Shown piece after piece: positions 1 to 5,835 of a stretch of DNA of 12,510 bases (its first letter is position 1; every line of letters starts with the position of its first letter). Both the position numbers and the translations under genes were made by a program. This stretch comes from Actinomycetota bacterium. Its GTDB lineage: Bacteria > Actinomycetota > Humimicrobiia > Humimicrobiales > Humimicrobiaceae. The notes beneath the pieces are model-generated. The model was not told where the DNA came from and ran no database searches. It saw nothing but the letters and a program-made list of their open reading frames with translations. The stretch covers positions 1-12,510 of the forward strand of contig SOKC01000136.1 in assembly GCA_004376325.1 (NCBI GenBank), given 5' to 3'.

Positions 1-100
1 CCATAAAATAGGCAGCACCCGCAATTCCAGAACTACTGTGGTTTTTCGTTCCTTTTCTCTCTCGACGATACTGCTTAGATGAATTATCGTCATTAGTCAT
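1..100 (-). CDS. small hypothetical protein, 5' end only (runs off the left edge)
   Basis: An ATG on the minus strand at 98-100 opens a frame that stays open to base 1, giving 33 residues: MTNDDNSSKQYRRERKGTKN, then a Ser-rich turn and GIAGAAYFM. An AAGGAG-like site lies about 7 bases upstream of the ATG (complement of 108-113), which is why I trust the start. The first 20 residues are polar and basic; the visible end turns Gly/Ala-rich and hydrophobic, as if a membrane segment begins where the window stops. Small soluble-tail-plus-membrane proteins of this look are common unannotated genes, but I cannot name the family from the fragment. The gene is divergent from the toxin-antitoxin pair. 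A weak -10-like ATTATA (plus-strand 179-184, reading TATAAT on the minus strand) could serve it. Confidence 0.6.
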   Translation of the reverse strand, partial: MTNDDNSSKQYRRERKGTKNHSSSGIAGAAYFM

Positions 101-349
101 TTTATTCTCCTTTCTCCTCTTACTGTAATTTAATATTTTCATATCTGGGATTATTTAAATAATTTTTTTAATGGTAGTATTATACAATTGTTTTTATAAA
201 AAGTAGAATATGAAATTTTTAAAAACTTAACAATGAAAATCTATTTATTAACTATATTAACTATAATGTCAAATACCACTGGGTTTATTAGCAGTTTTTT
301 TATGTTACCAAAAAACCAATAATAAACAAAAGTATAGAATTGCTTGTTC

Positions 350-367
350 CTCAATATTTATATTGAG
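350..367. repeat. 18-bp inverted repeat overlapping the toxin promoter -35
   Basis: CTCAATAT-TT-ATATTGAG has perfect 8-base arms around a 2-base centre. Its right arm contains the first bases of the proposed -35 (TTGAGT, 363-368). The position suggests an operator, possibly for the antitoxin; that role is inferred. Confidence 0.5.
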
Positions 368-390
368 TTCTGTTTAATTTCTGATATACT
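363..390 (+). promoter_or_regulatory. promoter of the toxin-antitoxin pair
   Basis: TTGAGT (363-368) and TATACT (385-390) are separated by 16 bases, a good sigma70-type pair about 30 bases ahead of the toxin start. The -35 overlaps the 350-367 inverted repeat and the -10 overlaps the 387-402 palindrome, so a repressor at either site would block RNA polymerase. Confidence 0.5.
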
Positions 391-402
391 ACAATTGTAG
401 TA
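387..402. promoter_or_regulatory. 16-bp perfect palindrome, candidate autoregulatory operator
   Basis: TACTACAATTGTAGTA reads identically on both strands. It begins inside the -10 hexamer and extends across the expected transcription start, 22 bases before the toxin start codon. Type II toxin-antitoxin operons are normally repressed by their antitoxin at palindromes placed like this. The next gene but one has an RHH-like N-terminus that could bind here. Binding itself is inferred. Confidence 0.5.
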
Positions 403-423
403 ATTTGTATTAATGGAGTTATT

Positions 424-903
424 TTGATTGTTTTTGATGCATCAACATTAATTCTTTTAGCTAAAATAGATCTTCTTCAATCAGTTCTCTGTCAATATGG
501 TGGAGTGATACCGGAACTTGTAAAAGAAGAAATAATTTATAAGAACGCTATTGATACTAAACTTATTGTTCAACAAATTAAAGAAGGAAATCTTATTGTA
601 GATAGAAATCCAGCTAAGGATAAAATGAAACTTATTCTTAAAAATTTTCCACTTGGCGGTGGTGAAGCTGCCGCTTTTATTATTGCAAAGGAGAAGGATG
701 GCTTTCTTGCAACAGATGATGGATTGGCTATAAAAGTTTGCAAGATATTTAATGTAAAATTTGTTACAACGATTCACTTTTTAATTGAAGCAAGTCTTGA
801 CAAATCTCTAGCTATGGCAAAACTGAAGCTGCTAAAAAAATATGGCCGATATTCTATAGAGATTATTAAAGATGCAGAAGAAAGAATAAGGGAGGGTAAA
901 TAA
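424..903 (+). CDS. PIN-domain (DUF3368-type) putative ribonuclease toxin
   Basis: A 159-residue protein with PIN-domain layout throughout. Asp5 lies in the opening strand VFDASTLI, Glu35/Glu36 follow in a helix, Glu81 sits in a GGGEAAA motif, and Asp98-Asp99 lie in ATDDG; these are the expected acidic metal-binding positions. PIN toxins of the VapC group are Mg-dependent endoribonucleases that cleave tRNA or other RNA. The GGGEAAA/TDDG combination and the long C-terminal helical tail (about 120-159) fit the DUF3368 branch. Translation starts at TTG 424: GGAG at 414-417 lies 6 bases upstream and the frame immediately gives the conserved first strand. The antitoxin begins one base after the stop, so the pair is cotranscribed and probably translationally coupled. 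All catalytic acids are present, so it is probably active. The RNA target cannot be read from the sequence. Confidence 0.85.
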   Translation: MIVFDASTLILLAKIDLLQSVLCQYGGVIPELVKEEIIYKNAIDTKLIVQQIKEGNLIVDRNPAKDKMKLILKNFPLGGGEAAAFIIAKEKDGFLATDDGLAIKVCKIFNVKFVTTIHFLIEASLDKSLAMAKLKLLKKYGRYSIEIIKDAEERIREGK

Positions 904-904
904 A

Positions 905-1195
905 ATGGGTGTAATGAGCCTGCGTTTAAACAAGGAAGAAATAGAGCGGATATCTAAATTGTCAGCCCAAAAAAAAGAGGCGAAGTCAGAAGTTATCAGG
1001 GAGTTGATACGGGAAGGATGGATATTCTACTGGCTTAAATTATATCATGCAGGAAAAGTATCTATGGGAAAAATGGCAGAAGAGCTTGGTCTTTCTATGA
1101 GTGAGGTATTGGATTTGCTTGCTGAGTTTGGGATAGAATCTCCAATTCGTTATGATGACTATCTTCTAGGTTTTGAAAATCTCAGGAAAATTTAA
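905..1195 (+). CDS. UPF0175-family antitoxin with RHH-like N-terminus
   Basis: A 96-residue protein in two parts. Residues 4-38 (MSLRLNKEEIERI, then SEVIRELIREG) look like a ribbon-helix-helix DNA-binding unit: a short alternating strand followed by two helices. Residues 43-80 carry the UPF0175 signature of a helix (LKLYHAGKVSMGKMAEELG) and a second recognition-like helix (LSMSEVLDLLAEFGI). UPF0175 proteins are known partners of DUF3368 PIN proteins in prokaryotic toxin-antitoxin surveys, and the preceding gene is such a protein. The RHH part would bind the operator and the C-terminal part would bind and inhibit the toxin; this division is inferred. GGAGG at 891-895 lies 9 bases before ATG 905; ATG 914 is a less well-spaced alternative. 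The toxin-before-antitoxin order is the reverse of the usual arrangement. Confidence 0.82.
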   Translation: MGVMSLRLNKEEIERISKLSAQKKEAKSEVIRELIREGWIFYWLKLYHAGKVSMGKMAEELGLSMSEVLDLLAEFGIESPIRYDDYLLGFENLRKI

Positions 1196-1432
1196 CTTAA
1201 ATTCCAAAGATATTCATAAATCTGTAATTTCTATTAATTCTTTCAAAACCTGGTTTTAAATTTCATAACTCAGGGGAGCCAAATTTTTTAAATTATTTAT
1301 TTCCGAGCCATGCTATTATAAGCAATTCCTGTATGTTAGACCTGGTATTCTTAAAGGGATATTTTAGTCTATATTTTAAAAATTGCTTCTTTAGAAGAAT
1401 AATTTTTTAAAAAATTCCATAAAGGTAAAAAA

Positions 1433-1860
1433 ATGCCTGAAAAAAGAGAATTTTTTGATTATAAAGTTGAAGATAAGTACCAGCAGAGAGAAATTGCCAG
1501 AAAAGAAAATTATGTTCTGTATAGTCTAACCTTTTCTTCACCTATGCAGATCCCTTTTACAGAAAACAATACTATTTATGGTAGATATTATAAACCAATC
1601 AAGAGCGATAGAGCAGCTATACTAATTCTTCACGGACTGGAAGGAGAACTTTCTGCAAGATATTTCTCAAGTTCTCTTGTAAAGAAAGGATTTTCTTGCC
1701 CCTATATTCTTGCCACTACCTTCGGCAATCTTCTGGCCCCTTAACCTGGCGTCATGATTCATCCCTTTTTAGGAATTACAATGCGAGATACAATCTTTTT
1801 ATTCTGGCAGTTGTATTTACCAGATTTATAGCAATTACAATCCCGTCTGTAATCAGGTAA
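1433..1860 (+). pseudogene. remnant of an alpha/beta hydrolase gene (frameshifted, truncated)
   Basis: The frame from ATG 1433 (AAAGG at 1421-1425, 7-base spacer) gives 103 residues and stops at 1742-1744. Its first 85 residues match the start of an alpha/beta hydrolase: an N-terminal segment with FSSP and an ENNTIYGRYYKP strand, then ILILHGLEGE (HG oxyanion loop, about residues 64-73) and a helix ending LVKKGFSC. After that the frame loses sense. The neighbouring frame reads LPLYSCHYLRQSSGP, resembling the LPYH strand expected next in this family, and continues to a stop at 1858-1860. A frameshift near 1690-1705 is therefore likely. There is no nucleophile-elbow GxSxG and no catalytic Asp or His, so most of the enzyme (normally 300 residues or more) is missing. 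The last 30 residues of the second frame are hydrophobic and do not look like hydrolase. I read it as a decayed gene with no enzymatic product. A sequencing error could explain the frameshift but not the missing C-terminal half. Confidence 0.7.
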
Positions 1861-1891
1861 AAATTCTGCAGTTAAAATAAAAAAAAACCAG

Positions 1892-1919
1892 TTTATTTTT
1901 ATGATAAATGTGTTATAAT
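1892..1919 (+). promoter_or_regulatory. extended -10 promoter for the HD-GYP gene
   Basis: TGTTATAAT (1911-1919) is a perfect extended -10 (TG-n-TATAAT). A poor -35 (TTTATT, 1892-1897) lies 16 bases upstream, as is typical when an extended -10 compensates. The expected transcript starts near 1926, about 47 bases before the gene. Confidence 0.5.
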
Positions 1920-1972
1920 TGTCTAAAAATATTATAAGAAATTTATAAAAGTTTATTTTAATCTTAAGAGAT

Positions 1973-2707
1973 ATGAATAGAAATGATAAATTTTATAATA
2001 TAGAAGAAGCTACCGAAATGCTGGGAATCAGCGAGCAGGAAGTAATAAATATGATTACATTAAAAAAGATTGATGAAGAGAATTTAAAAGAAGTCATAAA
2101 AGAAGCAGGGAATAATATGTATAAGAATAAGCTGCTTAAAAGAAATAGTATTTATAATTCTATTATTTCCTCTTTGGAAAGAATATTGTGGGAGAAAAAT
2201 CAGGAAACAAAAGGACATACAGAACGCCTTAAAAGATTAGCATTACAGCTTGGAAGTGCTATTAATCTGCCACAAAATAAGTTGGATGAACTGGTACTTC
2301 TTCCTACCCTCCACGACATAGGTAAGATTGCAATACCTGATAAAATTTTAATGAAAAAAGGTAAATTGACTGTAAAGGAGTGGAAGATTATAAAAAGGCA
2401 TCCTGAGATAGGGTATAAAATTGCTGAATCAACTCCACAAATTGCGCCGATAGCTGAAGATATCCTGTCACATCATGAATGGTGGAATGGAGCCGGCTAT
2501 CCACAGGGATTAGGGGGAGGGTATATTACTGTTAACGCCTGTATTACATCTATTGTAGATGCTTATGATGTTATGACATTTGGCAGGCCTTACAGGGAAG
2601 CAATTTCTGAAGAAGAGGCAATAGAAGAACTTAGGAGATGTTCAGGAACTCAATTCAATCCAATGTTAGTGCGGAAGTTTGTTATATTACTGAAAAAGTT
2701 GAATTGA
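1973..2707 (+). CDS. HD-GYP domain phosphodiesterase with short N-terminal helix-turn-helix
   Basis: A 244-residue soluble protein. Residues 7-31 (FYNIEEATEMLGISEQEVINMI) match the helix-turn-helix of excisionase/MerR-like domains, but the wing that normally follows is missing: the chain passes directly to IDEENLKEVIKEA. Residues about 58-244 form an HD-GYP domain, with His82 in the TKGHTERL helix, His114-Asp115 and Lys118 in HDIGK, His143, His167-His168, then GAGYP at 173-177, Asp196 in SIVDAYD, GRPYR, and the closing GTQFNP. All metal-binding positions and the GYP loop are present, so cyclic-di-GMP hydrolysis is likely; some family members prefer other cyclic dinucleotides. There is no receiver, PAS or membrane domain, so any regulation would act through the short N-terminal segment or through expression. 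The gene has its own extended -10 promoter; the Shine-Dalgarno (AAGAG before ATG 1973) is weak. Confidence 0.9.
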   Translation: MNRNDKFYNIEEATEMLGISEQEVINMITLKKIDEENLKEVIKEAGNNMYKNKLLKRNSIYNSIISSLERILWEKNQETKGHTERLKRLALQLGSAINLPQNKLDELVLLPTLHDIGKIAIPDKILMKKGKLTVKEWKIIKRHPEIGYKIAESTPQIAPIAEDILSHHEWWNGAGYPQGLGGGYITVNACITSIVDAYDVMTFGRPYREAISEEEAIEELRRCSGTQFNPMLVRKFVILLKKLN

Positions 2708-2813
2708 TATTTAAGAAGTTCAAATGATTTTAAGCCATAAAAAACCAGCTAATATCTAATAATTCTTTCCGATTTATAAAAATTTCCGGATTTTCATTAA
2801 TCTTATATAGTGT

Positions 2814-2844
2814 TTGACAGTATTGATATAAGAAATGTTATAAT
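2814..2844 (+). promoter_or_regulatory. promoter of the metal ABC importer operon
   Basis: A perfect TTGACA (2814-2819) and a perfect TATAAT (2839-2844) with a TG extension at 2836-2837. The spacer is 19 bases, slightly long, which the extended -10 may offset. Transcription is predicted to start near 2851. The 9-base element TGTTATAAT is identical to that at the HD-GYP promoter. Confidence 0.65.
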
Positions 2845-2851
2845 AAATATC

Positions 2852-2867
2852 TGGTCCGGGTGGATCA
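2852..2867 (+). repeat. short hairpin at the predicted 5' end of the importer mRNA
   Basis: TGGTCC-GGGT-GGATCA forms a 6-base-pair stem with one G-U pair and a 4-base loop. It starts about 7 bases after the -10, so the transcript would begin with it. It could protect the mRNA 5' end or, as DNA, serve as an operator at the start site. Function is inferred. Confidence 0.35.
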
Positions 2868-2997
2868 TAAAAATTAATATACAATGTAGAGGTATATAGG
2901 GATTGAGAACATAATTTTTATAGGTAAGTTTTTGCATATTAGTACGCTTTATACTTTACATATCTTAAACTGTTTAATATTCTACGCGTAATACAGA

Positions 2998-3012
2998 TAA
3001 TACGTAGTATTA
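2998..3012. promoter_or_regulatory. 15-bp palindrome abutting the first ATG of the binding-protein gene
   Basis: TAATAC-GTA-GTATTA has perfect 6-base arms around a 3-base centre. A second inverted pair, CTACG (2982-2986) and CGTAG (3003-3007), overlaps it. The location before a metal-uptake operon suggests a site for a metal-sensing repressor, but I do not recognise a Zur, Fur or MntR consensus. As RNA it could occlude translation start. Confidence 0.35.
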
Positions 3013-4011
3013 ATGAATTTAGGCAAAAATTCGATTAAAAATAAAAAAGAGATGAAACGTAGAGAGATGAAACGTATATTAATAGTAATAGTTTATATTA
3101 TGATTTCAGTCTTTTTAATTGGGACATTTATAAGTATAAGCTGTGCCGGGAAGGCAGATAAAGATGTTAATGAAGAAAAAATTAGGGTTGTGGTAAGCAT
3201 ACTGCCACAGGCTGAATTTGTAGAAAGAGTTGGTGGAGACAGAGTAAAAGTTACGGTTATGGTTCCTCCAGGAGCCAGTCCCCACACATATGAACCTACT
3301 CCAGGTCAACTGGAGGAGATTAGTAAAGCTGAAATTTATGCCAAAGTTGGTTCCGGAATTGAGTTTGAACTGGCATGGATGAATAAAATAGTTAAGATGA
3401 ATGAGGAAATGCTTGTGGTGGATTGCGCCAGAGGAGTAAAGTTTATTGCAGCAAGCTATAAATATGGGGAAGCTGTGGTATATTATGAGTATAATGAAAG
3501 TGATAAAGCCCAAAGTGATCTTAAGGGAATTGATCCTCACATATGGCTTTCACCGGCAAATGCAAAAGTAATGGTTGAAAATATTTATGAAGGTTTGATT
3601 GAGATAGATCCACAAAACAAAGAGTATTATAAAAAAAATCTGGAAAGCTACCTGTCAGAACTGGATAAAGTGGATGATGAAATTATCCAGACATTTTCAG
3701 GAAAAAAAAATAAAAAGATAATAGTCTTTCATCCTACCTGGGCTTATTTTGCAAAAGATTACGGTATTGAACAGATACCTATAGAAGAAGGGGGCAAAGA
3801 GCCAACAGCTGAAGGTATAAGAAATTCGATAAACCAGGCTAAAGAATATAATCTTAAGGTAATTTTTGCTTCTCCGGAATTCAGTACCCAAAGTGCTAAA
3901 GCCATAGCCAACGAGATTGACGGAGAAGTGGTTCTTGTAAGTCCGCTTGAGAAAAATTATGTGGAAAATATAAGAAAAGTTGCAAGAGCCTTTGCCGGGG
4001 CCATGGAATGA
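3013..4011 (+). CDS. znuA: zinc/manganese-type ABC importer, solute-binding lipoprotein (ZnuA/TroA family)
   Basis: A 332-residue cluster A-I metal-binding protein. Residues 21-43 are a hydrophobic export signal ending at Cys44 (ISISC), a loose lipobox, so membrane anchoring by lipid is likely. Candidate metal ligands are His91 (SPHTYEP), His176 (DPHIW) and His240 (VFHPTWAYFA). His rather than Glu at the third position favours zinc over manganese. The usual fourth ligand, Asp in an xDPL motif, is Ser310 here (LVSPLEKNY). There is no long His-rich loop, only a charged, tyrosine-rich loop at about 146-170. ATG 3013 lacks a Shine-Dalgarno. In-frame ATGs at 3052 and 3067 give a more normal signal-peptide length, and the 3067 start may be the real one. 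The ATPase gene follows after 28 bases and the permease after that, completing a standard importer. The gene symbol is by family and could equally be a troA-like name. Confidence 0.88.
   Translation: MNLGKNSIKNKKEMKRREMKRILIVIVYIMISVFLIGTFISISCAGKADKDVNEEKIRVVVSILPQAEFVERVGGDRVKVTVMVPPGASPHTYEPTPGQLEEISKAEIYAKVGSGIEFELAWMNKIVKMNEEMLVVDCARGVKFIAASYKYGEAVVYYEYNESDKAQSDLKGIDPHIWLSPANAKVMVENIYEGLIEIDPQNKEYYKKNLESYLSELDKVDDEIIQTFSGKKNKKIIVFHPTWAYFAKDYGIEQIPIEEGGKEPTAEGIRNSINQAKEYNLKVIFASPEFSTQSAKAIANEIDGEVVLVSPLEKNYVENIRKVARAFAGAME
3048..3076 (+). repeat. tandem 14-bp repeat carrying two alternative start codons
   Basis: AGAGATGAAACGTA occurs at 3048-3061 and 3063-3076 (period 15, one intervening base). 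Each copy contains an ATG in the binding-protein frame and encodes MKR. The duplication is in frame and so harmless, adding five codons ahead of the signal peptide and making the true start ambiguous. Confidence 0.7.
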
Positions 4012-4039
4012 AATTTAATTATTTCAGGAGCTAATTGAA

Positions 4040-4795
4040 ATGAAAAATAGCATTATTGTAGATTTAAAAAATATATTTTTCTATTATGGAGAGACGCCAG
4101 TCCTGGAAGATATAAGCTTTTCAATTAAACAAAATGATTTTCTTGCCATAATAGGTCCTAATGGAGGGGGAAAAACTACATTACTTAAAATTATACTTGG
4201 ATTATCGAAGCCGGATAGGGGAACAGTAAAAGTTTTTGGCAAAAATCCTGAAGAAGGCAGAAAATTGGCTGGCTACTTACCGCAAAATATCAGTTTTGAT
4301 TTAACTTTTCCTATTAATGTATTTGATGTGGTTATTATGGGAAGATATAAAGGACTAATAAAAAAATATTCAGAAAAAGATAAGAAATCAGCACTGGATG
4401 CTCTGGAAACTGTAGGGATGCTTGAATATAGAAACAGGCATATAAGTATGCTATCAGCCGGTCAATTGCAGAGAATTCTTATAGCGAGAGCTATTGCAAG
4501 AGAGCCGGAATTGCTTTTACTTGATGAACCAATGGCAAGTGTGGACCCGGAAATGCAGAAATCAATTTATGAATTATTTCTGGAGCTTAATAAGAAGATG
4601 GCTGTTGTAGTTGTAACCCATGACATTGGCGCAATTTCTATCTATATTGATAACGTTCTCTGCCTTAACCGGAAACTGTTCTATCATGGACCAAAAGAAG
4701 GTAGTTTGGGTAAACTTGAGGAAGCTTACAGCTGTCCGGTGGAGATATTAGCTCATGGAATACCACATAGAGTACTGGGGAGGCATAAGAAATAA
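4040..4795 (+). CDS. znuC: metal ABC importer ATP-binding protein (ZnuC family)
   Basis: A 251-residue ABC ATPase that would power uptake of the metal delivered by the upstream binding protein. Motifs in order: aromatic Tyr in FFYYGE (about 16), Walker [10 protein letters not shown] (39-47), Q-loop Gln82 (YLPQ), signature LSAGQ (138-142), Walker B LLLLDEP with Asp162-Glu163, D-loop SVDP (167-170) and switch His194 (VTHD). The C-terminal tail with [16 protein letters not shown] (232-247) resembles tails seen in metal-type ABC ATPases. CAGGAG at 4025-4030 lies 9 bases before ATG 4040. The stop codon overlaps the permease start by one base (TAATG), a sign of translational coupling. Length and motifs are normal for an intact subunit. 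Confidence 0.92.
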   Translation: MKNSIIVDLKNIFFYYGETPVLEDISFSIKQNDFLAIIGPNGGGKTTLLKIILGLSKPDRGTVKVFGKNPEEGRKLAGYLPQNISFDLTFPINVFDVVIMGRYKGLIKKYSEKDKKSALDALETVGMLEYRNRHISMLSAGQLQRILIARAIAREPELLLLDEPMASVDPEMQKSIYELFLELNKKMAVVVVTHDIGAISIYIDNVLCLNRKLFYHGPKEGSLGKLEEAYSCPVEILAHGIPHRVLGRHKK

Positions 4796-5619
4796 TGGAA
4801 ATTTTTCAGTACGAGTTTATGAGAAATGCAGTTATAGCCGCAGTTCTGGTTAATATAGCTTGTGGTATTGTCGGCACTTATGTAGTAATAAAAAAGATAG
4901 TATTTATAAGTGGAGGTATTTCGCATGCAGCTTTTGGAGGTATCGGGTTGGGTTACTTTCTAGGGATACCCCCGATTGTTGCCGCAATTCCTTTCAGCCT
5001 GATTTCTGCAATCACAATTGGTCTTATCAGCAAGAGAAGTAAATTAAGTGAAGATGCAGCTATAGGTATAATCTGGGCAGTGGGTATGGCCTCAGGTATA
5101 ATATTTATTAATTTAACTCCCGGCTATGCGCCAGATCTTTTCAGCTACCTGTTTGGAAACATCCTGACTATTCCTGTATCTGATCTATATATTATGTTTG
5201 CAATGGATTTAATAATCATTTTGATTGTTGCTTTATTTTTCAAGGAATTTTATGCAATATCCTTTGATGAAGAATTTTCAACAGTAACAGGCATTCCTAA
5301 CAGGATTTTATATTTAGTGATTCTTTGCATGGTGGCTTTAAGTGTTGTTGTTCTTATAAGAATTGTGGGTATCATCCTGGTTATCGCATTACTTACCATA
5401 CCATCATCAATATGCAGACAGTTTACCTATAATATGAAAAAACTAATAATCAGCTCAATTGTTACTGGAATAATTTTAACCATAACCGGTCTCTGGATTT
5501 CTTATTTATTGGATCTTGCATCGGGGGCAACTATAATTTTACTTCTGGCTCTAGTATTTTTGCTTTCCTTTTTTATAAAAAAAGCGGTTACAGCAGTAAG
5601 GAGATTAAAAACTAGATAA
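4795..5619 (+). CDS. znuB: metal ABC importer permease (ABC-3/ZnuB family)
   Basis: A 274-residue integral membrane protein with about eight hydrophobic segments (roughly 10-32, 46-58, 61-79, 89-106, 130-148, 170-195, 215-236, 240-262). The family motif [16 protein letters not shown] is at 39-54, followed by [16 protein letters not shown] (86-101), which is characteristic of the ABC-3 permeases of zinc, manganese and iron importers. The protein would form a homodimeric channel driven by the upstream ATPase. The start ATG overlaps the ATPase stop (TAATG), and GGAGG at 4779-4783 lies 11 bases upstream. It is the last gene of the operon: a 216-base gap and a new promoter follow. No strong terminator was seen behind it. 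Confidence 0.92.
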   Translation: MEIFQYEFMRNAVIAAVLVNIACGIVGTYVVIKKIVFISGGISHAAFGGIGLGYFLGIPPIVAAIPFSLISAITIGLISKRSKLSEDAAIGIIWAVGMASGIIFINLTPGYAPDLFSYLFGNILTIPVSDLYIMFAMDLIIILIVALFFKEFYAISFDEEFSTVTGIPNRILYLVILCMVALSVVVLIRIVGIILVIALLTIPSSICRQFTYNMKKLIISSIVTGIILTITGLWISYLLDLASGATIILLLALVFLLSFFIKKAVTAVRRLKTR

Positions 5620-5702
5620 ATTTATTTTTGGAATTTATATAATTGTAATCAAGTTTCTTTTACTGTCATTTCCGGGTATATTTATCAGTCTTTAAACCTC
5701 TA

Positions 5703-5731
5703 TTGATTATGAGATTTTTACTGCCTATAAT
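5703..5731 (+). promoter_or_regulatory. promoter of the acyltransferase fusion gene
   Basis: TTGATT (5703-5708) and a perfect TATAAT (5726-5731) with the optimal 17-base spacer. Predicted start near 5738 gives a leader of about 100 bases before ATG 5836. Confidence 0.6.
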
Positions 5732-5754
5732 AAAAATGTAGCAATATAAAAGAT

Positions 5755-5772
5755 AAGTAACTGCAGTTGCTT
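5755..5772. promoter_or_regulatory. 18-bp near-perfect palindrome downstream of the promoter, candidate operator
   Basis: AAGTAACTG-CAGTTGCTT has eight of nine symmetric pairs matching, with a perfect 10-base core AACTGCAGTT. It lies about 17-34 bases after the predicted transcription start, a roadblock-type operator position. A fatty-acid-responsive TetR/FadR-like regulator would make sense for the downstream gene, but that is a guess. Confidence 0.4.
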
Positions 5773-5835
5773 TTAAAATGTAATAAGTGTTTGCGCAGGC
5801 TAAATCTTATATTTTAAGGAACGGGTGATATATCT

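Larger units (their letters stand above)
101..423. other. divergent AT-rich intergenic region
   Basis: This 323-base stretch separates the leftward small gene from the rightward toxin-antitoxin pair and is very AT-rich. It contains a possible minus-strand -10 at 179-184, a tandem 9-base repeat (ATTAACTAT twice, 247-264), and at its right end the promoter and two palindromes annotated separately. The 8-base palindrome ACAATTGT occurs at both 184-191 and 391-398, close to the presumed promoters of the two divergent genes. No convincing gene was found in it. Confidence 0.6.
2708..3012. other. intergenic region and 5' leader of the metal importer operon
   Basis: This 305-base gap follows the HD-GYP stop. 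No clear terminator or gene was seen. It carries a strong promoter (2814-2844), a small hairpin at the predicted 5' end of the transcript (2852-2867), and a 15-base palindrome touching the first in-frame ATG (2998-3012). The leader between predicted start and ATG is about 160 bases, longer than a simple promoter needs. I recognise no known riboswitch fold in it. Confidence 0.6.

Noticed and set aside
247..264. Tandem ATTAACTAT repeat as an iteron or attachment site
   Set aside because: Only two copies in AT-rich DNA, with no replication or integrase gene nearby.
233..322. 29-residue hydrophobic open frame (starts MKIYLLTILTIM) that resembles a type I toxin peptide
   Set aside because: No ribosome binding site, no antisense RNA signal, and such frames are expected by chance in AT-rich DNA.
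101..423. CRISPR array, tRNA or insertion-sequence ends in the left intergenic region
   Set aside because: No regularly spaced repeats, cloverleaf arms or terminal inverted repeats with target duplications were visible.
1245..1257. AAAACC-T-GGTTTT palindrome after the antitoxin gene as a terminator
   Set aside because: The stem would be short and AT-rich with almost no loop and there is no proper T-run behind it.
1386..1398. TTCTT-TAG-AAGAA small hairpin before the hydrolase remnant
   Set aside because: A five-pair AT-rich stem is common in this composition and is not linked to a function.
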